Shown here: piece by piece, positions 46,101-53,996 of the stretch | Numbering within the stretch: the first letter of the stretch is position 1 | Layout: each line of letters begins with the position of its first letter | Assembly: GCA_965661085.1 (NCBI GenBank) | Contig: CBFIDA010000001.1 | Coordinates: 141,195 to 205,194, forward strand | Origin: CBFIDA01 sp965661085 | GTDB lineage: Bacteria > Pseudomonadota > Gammaproteobacteria > Comchoanobacterales > Comchoanobacteraceae | Length of the DNA stretch: 64,000 nt | Direction of reading: 5' to 3' | Notes under the pieces: generated by a model | Told to the model about the DNA's origin: nothing | Seen by the model: only the letters and a program-made list of their open reading frames with translations | Databases searched by the model: none | Program-made: the position numbers and the translations under genes

Positions 46101-46317
46101 AAAACGTGCACGTGTGGGCAACATTTATGTCAACCGCAACATGATCGGTGCGGTGGTCGGCGTACAACCTTTTGGTGGCGAGGGACTCTCTGGCACAGGC
46201 CCCAAAGCAGGTGGCCCATGGTACCTGACACGCTTGTGCCGCGAACAAACCATCAGCACCAACACCACAGCAGTTGGTGGCAATGCCAGCTTGATGAGCA
46301 TGACCGATGAGGATTGA
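43165..46317 (+). CDS. putA: PutA bifunctional proline dehydrogenase / P5C dehydrogenase
   Basis: 1050 residues, about 270 shorter than E. coli PutA. It oxidises proline to P5C (FAD, electrons to quinone) and P5C to glutamate (NAD). PRODH barrel: KLSALHPRYEW, LTMDAEEADRLDLSL, VRLVKGAYWDTEVK, FATHNAFSVA. Aldehyde dehydrogenase part: ISPWNFPLAIFTGQVAAALV, LTGSTATGKMMAQ, ETGGQNAMIVDST, catalytic Cys in SAGQRCSALRILFVQ, PFGGEGLSGTGPKAGGP. The N-terminus has no ribbon-helix-helix domain, so it should not act as a DNA-binding repressor. AAGGA lies nine bases before the ATG. Confidence 0.95.
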   Translation: MSIFSCPMPDPSGSKSALYQAMRQDEKQCVETLLQGARWSKDDVQAIQKKARTWVMALRKKRLSGLSLDAFFMQYQLSSEEGIALMCLAEALLRIPDKHNIDALIADKISDMDWLRQTGKSDSFLVNASTWGLALGSQVVTSAKPQSSLTASIKNITSRLGNPLLRQAIKQSMALLGQQFVMGESIEEACQRAEKSGDQILHSYDMLGEGAKTHEDAERYFQAYLHAIDVLKTTPSDDQDLLRRPSISVKLSALHPRYEWSHQKICVPALADKLTQLALQAKAANVGLTMDAEEADRLDLSLMIFEQVFASEALKGWAGLGLAIQAYLRATSATIDWLAALAKQHDKKIPVRLVKGAYWDTEVKDTQVRGLKTFPVFTRKIYTDVHYLACMQKMIDHIDCIYPQFATHNAFSVAAVLQALPDPETFEFQCLHGMGETLYEEVLKHHPKLRCRHYAPVGKHADLLPYLVRRLLENGANSSFVNQILNPDVPIEDIIANPYCQAETYIQTCVQHPAIATPNALFGRDRPNSKGLNLNEAPSTHELCQAMNAYTPPKQVGPIVHGIRGHQDSEHIVMHDPANHQRILTQGHLATAAQVEQAIQRATLAFEDWHVLPVTERAAILRKAAQLLQARHASWMALCIREAGKIWHDAVDEIREAIDFLEYYATLAEQTLETKILPGPTGEENRWQPQGRGVFLCISPWNFPLAIFTGQVAAALVAGNTVLAKPATQTMTIAHEMVKLFLEAGLPQGALQLLPGRRDVIGTPLLQNPNIQGVMLTGSTATGKMMAQTLAARPGPIVPLIAETGGQNAMIVDSTALPEQVVQDVVDSAFKSAGQRCSALRILFVQDDISDKIITMLQGAMATLSIGDPVSLAVDIGPVIDQKALDTLTAHQSYLEAHGAKKLAQCTMPADLHGHYFAPVAYALDDIDLLKEEVFGPILHIVRFKGADLHQIVDQINQTGYGLTLGIHSRIERTVQAVVKRARVGNIYVNRNMIGAVVGVQPFGGEGLSGTGPKAGGPWYLTRLCREQTISTNTTAVGGNASLMSMTDED

Positions 46318-46331
46318 AGCGATGCCACAAC

Positions 46332-46367
46332 GCAAAGCACCGCCAGGGGCGGTGCTTTGCGATTTTC
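46332..46367 (+). terminator. Rho-independent terminator after putA
   Basis: Perfect 13-base stem GCAAAGCACCGCC (46332-46344) and GGCGGTGCTTTGC (46348-46360) with a three-base loop, followed by GATTTTCTT. The T-tract is modest; the stem is strong. Confidence 0.8.
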
Positions 46368-46827
46368 TTAAGGAGAAATTGTTGTCTTTGTCATGATTTC
46401 ATCTTAACGCACACACCTTAAATGAGCCTTAAAGCCTACTTTTTTTTTGAGGGCAGTGTTGGCTTGTTTCTCAACTTCCTGAAGGCCCAGCACCTGTAAG
46501 GCGACTGATTCACTGAAGCTTCAAAGGAACCCAGCACAAACACTGGCGGGTCAGGGGGCGTTGCCTGGGGTCTAAGCGGAGGCGCTGGCGGACATACCAT
46601 GCCGCATGATGGCGTTGGATTGATCTCTGCATCGGGAGAAGAGGCTTTCTGCATATGATATCTCTGTCACAAACTGGCCCACAATGTAAGCCATATCTCA
46701 ACACACTGCAACCTTTGAAGACATGCGCCTGCCCAAACACACATCACATAAGTGCATGCACATGATTGGGGCCTTGCCTTAAAACCCATACAAAACATAA
46801 CATTAAACCGCCGACGCCATTGATGGC
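46368..46827. other. Intergenic spacer with a possible small Pro-rich ORF
   Basis: Mostly without clear genes. A minus-strand ORF at 46436-46654 could encode 72 residues with a Pro-rich middle (PPAPPLRPQATPPDPPVF) and a basic end (RNKPTLPSKKK). It has only a weak ribosome site and I do not call it a gene. A run of nine T lies at 46440-46448. Confidence 0.4.
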
Positions 46828-46856
46828 TTGCAACATTTGTAAAAGCATATTAGAAT
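46828..46856 (+). promoter_or_regulatory. Candidate promoter for the repeat-containing membrane protein
   Basis: TTGCAA (46828-46833), 17-base spacer, TAGAAT (46851-46856), 43 bases before the ATG at 46900. Confidence 0.55.
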
Positions 46857-46899
46857 CAGATCTTCATTAAAGTTTAACCAAAATCTCTAAGGAGCAAAG

Positions 46900-48057
46900 A
46901 TGTACAATTTGTTAGAAGATAATCAATATAACGCCACAGCTTACACTTCGGTGCGCAATCTTACCATCGTGAGTGTTTTAACGCAAACTGCAGTCATCAT
47001 TGCACTTTTTGTGGCACCAACATTGCTTGCTGGATGGACGTTTTATTTGTTTTCCTGCATACCAGTGCTGACACTATTCTTGAGTCTGTCGTTACTGGTT
47101 CTACCGGAGAATGCAGACCTGCACGCATGCTTTTGGTTCGTTATCGCGATCAATATTCCTATCTTTATGAACCTCACCAGCTCTATGCTGATCCCCCCCA
47201 TCATCACCACCGCCCTATTGGCCATCGGTGTTGTTTTAGATCGTCATCAGCTTTTGGCTCCAGACCATGAAGAAATTTCTGAAATGTCTGCAATGATAGC
47301 CTCAATAAATCGTCATCAGCATTTGACTCAAGACCCTGACAGACTTGCTGAAAATTTTGACGCGTCTAAAGCCATAATAATATGTTCAATAAATAAATGT
47401 CCAGAAACAGATAAAGCCAAATTCATTCAGAGCCAGATTGACTTTCTAGAGACGCGAAAACTCGAGATCAAGCAAAGCATGGACATTCTAGATACGCGAA
47501 AACGCGAGATCGAGGAAAGCATGGGCATTTTACCCCCCCCCATCAACGACCAGCCGGCAACATCAAACTCATTCTATAATAGCATTGTTGACTATAATAG
47601 CATTGTTGATGAGTGGTGGCCCCTTTACCATGAATATGAAGCCACAATCATCCAGCTGAAAGCATACAAAGAGGTGGAAGAAGAACTTCCTGTTGATGAA
47701 AAGGGCGGCAACAACTATCTGGCAACATCAACCTTACTCGAGAAGCAACTTGCTGATAAGAGGCTTGACAGTAAAGCTGAATATCTTAGCAAGCACCGAC
47801 ATGCTAGCCCAGAAGCACAACGGAAATATGATCAGCAATTTGGCTTGGTATTATTTCGCGAAAAAAAGGAAAGCATGGACATTTTACGCCTCCCCCCCAT
47901 CAACGACCAGCCGGCAACATCAAACTCATTCTATAATAGCATTGTTGGTGAGTCGTGCCTTTACAGTAAATATGAAGCCACATACGTCAAGCTGCAAGCA
48001 TACAAAGAGGTGAAAAAAGAACTTTCTGTTGATGAAAAGGGCGCATACAAACACTAA
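46900..48057 (+). CDS. Membrane protein with duplicated cytoplasmic segments, unrecognised
   Basis: 385 residues. Residues 20-115 hold about four membrane helices (VSVLTQTAVIIALFVAPTLL and following). The rest is charged and helical with internal copies. A segment of about 60 residues starting ESMGILPPPINDQPATSNSF recurs near the C-terminus as ESMDILRLPPINDQPATSNS, each followed by a YEAT-x3-L-x-AYKEV and VDEKG end. A 14-residue unit (DFLETRKLEIKQSM / DILDTRKREIEESM) is also doubled. AAGGAGC precedes the ATG. Base use is more A/T-rich than the neighbouring genes, hinting at transfer. Function unknown; the topology would suit an effector or inclusion-type protein, but nothing proves this. Confidence 0.75.
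   Translation: MYNLLEDNQYNATAYTSVRNLTIVSVLTQTAVIIALFVAPTLLAGWTFYLFSCIPVLTLFLSLSLLVLPENADLHACFWFVIAINIPIFMNLTSSMLIPPIITTALLAIGVVLDRHQLLAPDHEEISEMSAMIASINRHQHLTQDPDRLAENFDASKAIIICSINKCPETDKAKFIQSQIDFLETRKLEIKQSMDILDTRKREIEESMGILPPPINDQPATSNSFYNSIVDYNSIVDEWWPLYHEYEATIIQLKAYKEVEEELPVDEKGGNNYLATSTLLEKQLADKRLDSKAEYLSKHRHASPEAQRKYDQQFGLVLFREKKESMDILRLPPINDQPATSNSFYNSIVGESCLYSKYEATYVKLQAYKEVKKELSVDEKGAYKH
47535..47947 (+). repeat. Direct repeats inside the membrane-protein gene
   Basis: A stretch of about 55 bases containing CATCAACGACCAGCCGGCAA and ending CATTGTTG is present near 47535-47590 and again near 47891-47947, almost identical. In addition CTATAATAGCATTGTTGA is tandemly doubled (47574-47591 and 47592-47609). 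All keep the reading frame. Confidence 0.85.
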
Positions 48058-48147
48058 CGCACCCAAGTCTTTGATTGCAAACAAGCATGCACATACCATG
48101 ATTTGATGGTTTGAAATGCATCCATACCAATCCGAGCATCAAAGCGC

Positions 48148-48153
48148 TATAAT
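48148..48153 (+). promoter_or_regulatory. Candidate -10 box for trkA
   Basis: Perfect TATAAT 30 bases before the trkA ATG. The region at the -35 distance (TACCAA) is poor. Confidence 0.45.
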
Positions 48154-48183
48154 GCAGTGTGTTTGTGTTCAAGGAAGGCCGTC

Positions 48184-49527
48184 ATGTTGATTTTGTTGTT
48201 GGGGGTGCAACCCATCAGTCTGATGCTCACCAAAGCGCTGTGCCAGGAAGGGCACGATGTGTGTGTGATTTCTGAAAATGCGCAAAAGCTTGAATGGCTG
48301 CAACAAAAAATCGATTGCAAAACCATTGTGGGCTGTCCCTCACACCCCCATGTCTTGCGTGAGGCCGATGCCGAACATGCTGACATGCTGATTGCCGCCA
48401 CTCAAAATGATGAAATGAACATGGTGGCCTGCCAAGTTGGCTATTCTTTGTTTCACATCCCAAAAAAAATCGCCTTCATTTCAAGTGCGCATTATCTGGT
48501 ACGGCATGAGTTGTTTGGCGATGCCAACCTGCCCATCGATGTTTTCATCAATGCCGAGCAATTGGTGGCCCAACACTTGGATCGTTTGATTTGCCATCCT
48601 CAGTGCAAAAGTGTCAAGCCAATCCCCCACATGCCATTTTGCCTCATCACCACCACCGTGCCCACAGGCAGTCGGTGGTGTGGCCAAAATACCGCCACCT
48701 TGCAAACCGTTTTGCAACCCGGCTGTATGCTCCATGTTGTGCGACAGACACCTTTGTATGACCCTGTCACTTTGGAAGCTGGTGATGACGTCGTCATGCT
48801 CTGTCATGACCAGCAATTGTCAGCCATCCTGAACGACATACACGGCAACATCACGCTGCCAACCCATTTGTCCATCAGTGCAGCCTTTGGCGTGATCGAT
48901 TGTTTTGCCAACCTTCACAGCCAACACGACAGTCACATTAAGGTCCTTGAAGCGGATTTGGCAACCTGTCATCAACTGGCTCCCAAACATCCCAAGATGA
49001 CCATTTTGCATGGCCATCTCACCGATCATGATTTTTTGATGGAAGAACAAATGGGCAATGCAGATGTTTTTTGTGCGTTGTCGGACGATGATGAGGACAA
49101 CATCATGGCCAGTTTACAAGCCAAAGATCTTGGCGCCAAAAAAGTCATTGCCATGGTGACTGGCCACCACTATCGCCGCATGATGCAGCACACCCCCATC
49201 GACCACATTCTCAACCCCAATCATGAAGTGGTCGGTCGCATCCTGGCCCAATGCTATCATGAATGGATTCAAGATGTGTTCGTGTTGCCCCAGAGTGCAC
49301 ATGTGCTGATACGCGTCAAACCCACTTGCCGCCACGATGCGTCTTTATGGCACAGCCACAACCTGCGTGCCATCGTTCAACGCCAAGAAACGCTGACACC
49401 ACTTGATGCATGTGACACGATTGAAGGCGACGATCAGCTGTTGATCCAACTTCCCAACACACGTCAAATTCAGAAAGTGCAGCAACACATCCAAAAAGTT
49501 CAAACACAATCTGTGACCCCTGCATGA
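48184..49527 (+). CDS. trkA: TrkA potassium uptake regulatory subunit
   Basis: 447 residues. Peripheral NAD(H)-binding protein that gates TrkH (20210). Two RCK modules: the first starts LILLLGVQPISLMLTKAL and has ADMLIAATQNDEMNM; the second has GHLTDHDFLMEE, DVFCALSDDDEDNIMASLQA and KKVIAMV, each followed by a TrkA-C-like domain. The N-terminal glycine motif is less canonical than in E. coli. GGAAGG precedes ATG 48184. Confidence 0.93.
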   Translation: MLILLLGVQPISLMLTKALCQEGHDVCVISENAQKLEWLQQKIDCKTIVGCPSHPHVLREADAEHADMLIAATQNDEMNMVACQVGYSLFHIPKKIAFISSAHYLVRHELFGDANLPIDVFINAEQLVAQHLDRLICHPQCKSVKPIPHMPFCLITTTVPTGSRWCGQNTATLQTVLQPGCMLHVVRQTPLYDPVTLEAGDDVVMLCHDQQLSAILNDIHGNITLPTHLSISAAFGVIDCFANLHSQHDSHIKVLEADLATCHQLAPKHPKMTILHGHLTDHDFLMEEQMGNADVFCALSDDDEDNIMASLQAKDLGAKKVIAMVTGHHYRRMMQHTPIDHILNPNHEVVGRILAQCYHEWIQDVFVLPQSAHVLIRVKPTCRHDASLWHSHNLRAIVQRQETLTPLDACDTIEGDDQLLIQLPNTRQIQKVQQHIQKVQTQSVTPA

Positions 49528-49590
49528 ACCATGCCCTGTAGACCACACTGAAAAAACACTGTTAAAACGATGACTTCCATCAAAACCCTA

Positions 49591-49619
49591 TTGCAAGCAC
49601 ATGGGGTTTTGAGTAAGAT
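49591..49619 (+). promoter_or_regulatory. Candidate promoter for cyoABCD
   Basis: TTGCAA (49591-49596), 17-base spacer, TAAGAT (49614-49619). AAAACCC (49583-49589) and GGGTTTT (49604-49610) could pair across the -35, which may be an operator or a weak trkA terminator. Confidence 0.5.
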
Positions 49620-49692
49620 GATGCCAAGCGCAACGTGCATGTTGCTCACAAGCGCATGTGACTTCTGACAACGAGATTTTAGGAGCATCGGC

Positions 49693-50565
49693 ATGATGCA
49701 GTTCAAGCGGCTTTTTCGTTCACTCATGATCCTCATCGGATTGGTGTATACAGGCCAGATCTTGGCCCATGGCATTTTAAATCCCAAAGGCATGATTGCC
49801 CATGCTGAGCATAAGCTGATGTTCGACACCATTGCCTTGATGCTGATCGTGGTGTTGCCTGTGATTGTCATGAGTTTTGCTTTTGCACAACGTTTTCGAG
49901 CCGACAACCGCCCCAAAGAGTATCAGCCCGACTGGTGTCACAATGTGCTACTCGAGGTATTTTGGTGGGGCATCCCTGCCATCATCATTCTTGTGCTGGC
50001 CGTCATCACCTGGCACAAAACACACGAACTCGACCCCTACAAACCACTTGACGTGGCCGGCACAGCCGAACAAATCGATGTGGTGGCCTTGCGCTGGAAG
50101 TGGTTGTTCATCTACCCCAAAGAACACATTGCCACCATCAATGACCTTTACATCCCAGTCAACACACAAATTCGGTTTCACATCACAGCCGATGCCCCGA
50201 TGAGTGCCTTTGACATTCCTCAGTTGGCAGGCCAAATCTATGCCATGGCCGGTATGCGCACCAAACTACACGTCTTCTCGTCACATCTTGGTACCTACGA
50301 AGGTCTCAACACGCAGCTCAATGGCGAAGGATTTTCTCACATGCATTTTCCTGTGCATGTGGTCACACATCAAAATTTCCAACAATGGGTGAATCAAATC
50401 CAAAATACTGCACCAACACTCTCAATCGCCGATTACGCAGAACTGTATCAGCCGGCCATCGATGCACCCAAAGCTTACTTTGGACAAGTGCCACCACAAT
50501 TTTTCAACCGCATCATGCAGCAATACATGCAACCCAACAGCATGCTACACCCAAGCAAACCATAG
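49693..50565 (+). CDS. cyoA: Cytochrome bo ubiquinol oxidase subunit II
   Basis: 290 residues. Signal or anchor at the N-terminus, two membrane helices (LMFDTIALMLIVVLPVIV and VFWWGIPAIIILVLAVITW), then a periplasmic cupredoxin domain with DVVALRWKWLFIYPKE-like sequence. There is no Cu-A ligand set, as expected for a quinol oxidase. Unlike E. coli CyoA the signal lacks a lipobox Cys. TAGGAGC precedes the ATG. Confidence 0.94.
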   Translation: MMQFKRLFRSLMILIGLVYTGQILAHGILNPKGMIAHAEHKLMFDTIALMLIVVLPVIVMSFAFAQRFRADNRPKEYQPDWCHNVLLEVFWWGIPAIIILVLAVITWHKTHELDPYKPLDVAGTAEQIDVVALRWKWLFIYPKEHIATINDLYIPVNTQIRFHITADAPMSAFDIPQLAGQIYAMAGMRTKLHVFSSHLGTYEGLNTQLNGEGFSHMHFPVHVVTHQNFQQWVNQIQNTAPTLSIADYAELYQPAIDAPKAYFGQVPPQFFNRIMQQYMQPNSMLHPSKP

Positions 50566-50575
50566 GAAACCGATC

Positions 50576-52576
50576 ATGCTTGAACAACTGATTTTTGGTA
50601 AACTTTCACTGGATGTGTTCCCCAAGGACAAGCTGACCCTCTATGGTGCAGGCACCGTGCTTTTTCTGGGTGCTTCATCCGTCATTGGTGGCCTCACCTA
50701 TTTTAAAAAATGGCGTTATCTGTGGGAAGAATGGATTTGTACCGTTGACCATAAAAAGATCGGCATCATGTATGTGATTTTAGCCTTTGTGATGTTCTTT
50801 CGTGCTTTGGTACAAGCCATGATCATGCGGACCCAGCAAGCCGTGGCGGTCGGCCATGGACACACCGGGTTCATGGACCCAACGCTGTACAACCAGTTTT
50901 TCTCAGAACATGGCGTCATCATGATTTTCTTTGTGGCCATGCCGCTGATTTTTGGGGTCATCAACATGATTTTGCCTCTGCAAATCGGGGCCCGTGATGT
51001 GGCCTACCCCTACCTCAATTCTTTGAGTTTTTGGCTGACATTCATCTCCGCCATGCTGGTCATGGCTTCGCTGCTGATTGGCAATTGGGAACGTGCCGGT
51101 TGGCTGGCTTACCCCCCACTTTCTGGCATCAAGTACAGCCCTGACGTTGGCGTTGACTATTTCATATGGGTCCTGCAGATCTCAGGGGTCGGCAGCCTGC
51201 TTGCAGGCATCAACTTCATTGCCACCATCCTTAAAATGCGTTGTCCTGGCATGACATTGATGAAAATGCCTGTGTTTGTATGGGCCAGCTTTTGTGCCAT
51301 GATTCTGGTGGCATTGGCCTTCCCGATTCTGACGGTAACACTGGGCTTGCTGGCCTTGGATCGTGTCATGGACATGCACTTTTTCACCCAAGACATGGGT
51401 GGCAACATCATGATGTACATCAACATGATTTGGGCTTGGGGGCATCCCGAAGTCTACATCCTAATCCTGCCCATCTTTGGTGTGTTCTCTGAAATTGTGG
51501 CAACTTTTTCACGCAAGCGCTTGTTTGGATATGCCACCATGGTGTGGGCCATTTTGATGATTGGCGTGCTTGCTTTTGTGGTGTGGCTGCATCATTTCTT
51601 CACCATGGGCGCAGGCGCCAATGTCAATGCCTTTTTTGGCATTGCCACCATGGTGATTGCCATCCCAACCGGCGTCAAAGTGTTCAATTGGTTGTTCACC
51701 ATGTTTCGGGGCAGCATTCATTTTGCAACACCCATGCTATGGATCATGGCCTTTTTCACCACATTTGCCATTGGTGGCATGACAGGCGTCATCATGGCGG
51801 TGCCCCCAGTTGATTTTCAAACACACAACAGTCTGTTTTTGGTCGCACATTTTCATAACGTCATCATTGGTGGTGTGCTCTTTGGATTCTTTGCTGGCAT
51901 TTCATACTGGTTTCCAAAGGTGTTTGGCTTCATGCTCGATGAAAAACGTGGCAAGTATGCTTTCTACTTCTGGGTATCAGGGTTCTATTTGGCCTTCATG
52001 CCATTGTATCCTTTAGGCATGATGGGCGCCATGAGACGCAATTATCATTTTGACAACCTGGCCTTCAAGCCGTATCTGATTGTCGCATTGATTGGTGCAG
52101 CGCTGATTTTTGCAGGATTCTTGTGCCAAGTTTGGCAATTGGTCTACAGTTTCCGTCATCGAGAAGCGCTGCGCGACAAAACAGGCGACCCATGGCATGG
52201 ACGCACCATGGAATGGTCTTTGTCTTCCCCTGCACCATTCTACAATTTTGCGCACATTCCTACGGTGAGTCAGATCGATGACTTTTGGTATAAAAAACAA
52301 GCCTGGCTCAAAGAAGGCATTCAGCGCCCAGAACCCGATCATTACGAAGACGTTCACATGCCACGCTCAACACCTGTTGGATTCATCATCAGCTTGTTGG
52401 CTGGGGGCTTTGGTTTTACCATGATTTGGCACATGTGGCTGTTGGCCATACTGTCCTTTGTGGCCATTGTGGCCGTGATGATCTATCACAGTTTTGATTT
52501 GGATACCGACTATTACGTCAAAGCTGCCGAAGTTGAAGCCATTGAAAAAGCCCATTATCAGGAGATCAACGCATGA
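50576..52576 (+). CDS. cyoB: Cytochrome bo ubiquinol oxidase subunit I
   Basis: 666 residues, about 15 membrane helices; haem b, haem o and CuB site and proton pump. Motifs: EWICTVDHKKIGIMYVILA, FSEHGVIMIFF with a haem His, WAWGHPEVYILILPIFGVFS (CuB His and cross-linked Tyr), HHFFTMGAG, and HFHNVIIGGVLFG with haem ligands. Start 50576 follows ATAGGAAACC; upstream in-frame codons do not fit the family. Stop overlaps cyoC by four bases. Confidence 0.97.
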   Translation: MLEQLIFGKLSLDVFPKDKLTLYGAGTVLFLGASSVIGGLTYFKKWRYLWEEWICTVDHKKIGIMYVILAFVMFFRALVQAMIMRTQQAVAVGHGHTGFMDPTLYNQFFSEHGVIMIFFVAMPLIFGVINMILPLQIGARDVAYPYLNSLSFWLTFISAMLVMASLLIGNWERAGWLAYPPLSGIKYSPDVGVDYFIWVLQISGVGSLLAGINFIATILKMRCPGMTLMKMPVFVWASFCAMILVALAFPILTVTLGLLALDRVMDMHFFTQDMGGNIMMYINMIWAWGHPEVYILILPIFGVFSEIVATFSRKRLFGYATMVWAILMIGVLAFVVWLHHFFTMGAGANVNAFFGIATMVIAIPTGVKVFNWLFTMFRGSIHFATPMLWIMAFFTTFAIGGMTGVIMAVPPVDFQTHNSLFLVAHFHNVIIGGVLFGFFAGISYWFPKVFGFMLDEKRGKYAFYFWVSGFYLAFMPLYPLGMMGAMRRNYHFDNLAFKPYLIVALIGAALIFAGFLCQVWQLVYSFRHREALRDKTGDPWHGRTMEWSLSSPAPFYNFAHIPTVSQIDDFWYKKQAWLKEGIQRPEPDHYEDVHMPRSTPVGFIISLLAGGFGFTMIWHMWLLAILSFVAIVAVMIYHSFDLDTDYYVKAAEVEAIEKAHYQEINA

Positions 52577-53163
52577 GTGCTCACGCCGTATCACACACAC
52601 ACTGTAGCGATTCCACCGATGTGTTTGGCTTCTGGCTTTACATCATGACCGACTGCATCTTGTTTGGCTCTTTGTTTGCAGCCTATTTGGTGCTACACAC
52701 CCCTGGTGCCTATGGGCCCGCACTGAAAGCACACATTGACCTACACTATGTGTTGCATGAAACACTCTTTTTGTTGTTGAGCAACTTTGCATTTGGTCTG
52801 GCAATCATGTCAAGCTACAAAGGCTTGGTGGGCCGCACCCAAGCACTGTTGGTCCTGACCTTTGCACTGGGCTTGGGCTTCATCGCCATGGAAATCAATG
52901 AATTCATTCACCTCGTGCATGTTGGGTATACCTGGAAGGTCAGCGGTGCAGCCTCCGCTTTCTTCACTTTGGTGGCCACACATGGTTTGCATGTCTTTTT
53001 TGGGCTTTTGTGGATTTTGGTGGTGATCGCACAACTGGCTCGGTTTGGTTTGGGGGGCGCCATGCAGCGTCGTTTGACCTATCTTGGGCTGTTTTGGAAC
53101 TTCCTCGACATCGTATGGATCTTCGTTTTTACCGTTGTTTATCTCATGGGAGCATTGTCATGA
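52573..53163 (+). CDS. cyoC: Cytochrome bo ubiquinol oxidase subunit III
   Basis: 196 residues, five membrane helices. Seen: FGFWLYIMTDCILFGSLFAA, FIAMEINEFIHL, ATHGLHVFFGLLWILVV and FWNFLDIVWIFVFTVVYLMG, all typical of CyoC. ATGA overlaps with cyoB and cyoD. Confidence 0.96.
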   Translation: MSAHAVSHTHCSDSTDVFGFWLYIMTDCILFGSLFAAYLVLHTPGAYGPALKAHIDLHYVLHETLFLLLSNFAFGLAIMSSYKGLVGRTQALLVLTFALGLGFIAMEINEFIHLVHVGYTWKVSGAASAFFTLVATHGLHVFFGLLWILVVIAQLARFGLGGAMQRRLTYLGLFWNFLDIVWIFVFTVVYLMGALS

Positions 53164-53501
53164 ATCCTTCAAGTACCACACCTGTTGAGGCATTTGGCAC
53201 AGGCAAGAAAACGTTTTCAACCTATTTTGGTGGGTTTTTAATGTGTGTCGTTTTGACGCTCATACCTTTCTATGCCGTCATCCATCATATGACATCGCGT
53301 CATCAGTTGATGGTGATCTTGTGGGTTTGTGCAATCCTGCAGTTTTTGGTCCAAGTGCTGTGTTTTCTGCGCCTGAACGGTCGAACCGAGCAAGGCCAAA
53401 TGAACATACTCAGTTTCATTTTCACCGGCATTGTCGCGGTGGTGGTCATTGGTGGTTCTTTATGGATCATGACCAACCTGAATTATTTTATGGTACACTG
53501 A
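53160..53501 (+). CDS. cyoD: Cytochrome bo ubiquinol oxidase subunit IV
   Basis: 113 residues, three membrane helices (TYFGGFLMCVVLTLIPFYAV, VILWVCAILQFLVQVLCFLR, FTGIVAVVVIGGSLWIMTNL), with the closing NLNYFM typical of CyoD. Start overlaps the cyoC stop. cyoE (haem O synthase), which often follows, is missing here. Confidence 0.93.
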   Translation: MNPSSTTPVEAFGTGKKTFSTYFGGFLMCVVLTLIPFYAVIHHMTSRHQLMVILWVCAILQFLVQVLCFLRLNGRTEQGQMNILSFIFTGIVAVVVIGGSLWIMTNLNYFMVH

Positions 53502-53585
53502 CACAAAACACCTCAAGGTGACCTTGGATTGGGCATGCGACCCAATGAAGACACGGCAGTCTTAAACCATGCAAAGGAGGCACAT

Positions 53586-53996
53586 ATGGACTATATTTCA
53601 CTGACTCGAGCTTTTGGCATCACCACACTCATCATTTCTTTGGGTTTTTTATTTCATCTCAAACATTATGAGGCCATGGCCAAAAAAATGGTTGGCGAAC
53701 CTTCGGGGTTCATCATGGGTGGCATTTTACCCGTGTTGGTTGGCAGTTTGGTCATCCAATTCCCACATACATCCTACCATGGCTGGTCGACACTGGATCT
53801 GATCGGGTGGATTTTGTTTTTGGTTGGCATATTTCGTATCTGGTTTGTCCATCTATGGATTAAAATCATCAAACAAAACATCACGCTTGTGCCCATTTTA
53901 TTTGCTGTGTTTGGTCTCATTTTTGGCTGTTTGCTGTGTTACTCTGGCTTTGTTGCACCCATGTATCATCTGGCATGGTTGTACCCAATTAACTAA
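53586..53996 (+). CDS. Small four-helix membrane protein downstream of cyoD
   Basis: 136 residues with a very strong ribosome site (AAAGGAGG). Hydrophobic segments: FGITTLIISLGFLFHL, GGILPVLVGSLVIQF, LIGWILFLVGIFRIWFVHLW, LVPILFAVFGLIFGCLLCYS. No family recognised. It lies 84 bases after cyoD in the place often taken by cyoE, but does not look like a UbiA-type prenyltransferase. A link to the oxidase is only positional. Confidence 0.65.
   Translation: MDYISLTRAFGITTLIISLGFLFHLKHYEAMAKKMVGEPSGFIMGGILPVLVGSLVIQFPHTSYHGWSTLDLIGWILFLVGIFRIWFVHLWIKIIKQNITLVPILFAVFGLIFGCLLCYSGFVAPMYHLAWLYPIN

Noticed and set aside
46436..46654. Minus-strand Pro-rich ORF of 72 codons
   Set aside because: Weak ribosome site, no similarity recognised, and composition could arise by chance; kept only as a note on the spacer.
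49583..49610. Possible terminator of trkA (AAAACCC/GGGTTTT)
   Set aside because: The loop is long, there is no T-tract, and the structure overlaps the candidate cyo promoter; it is more likely an operator or chance.
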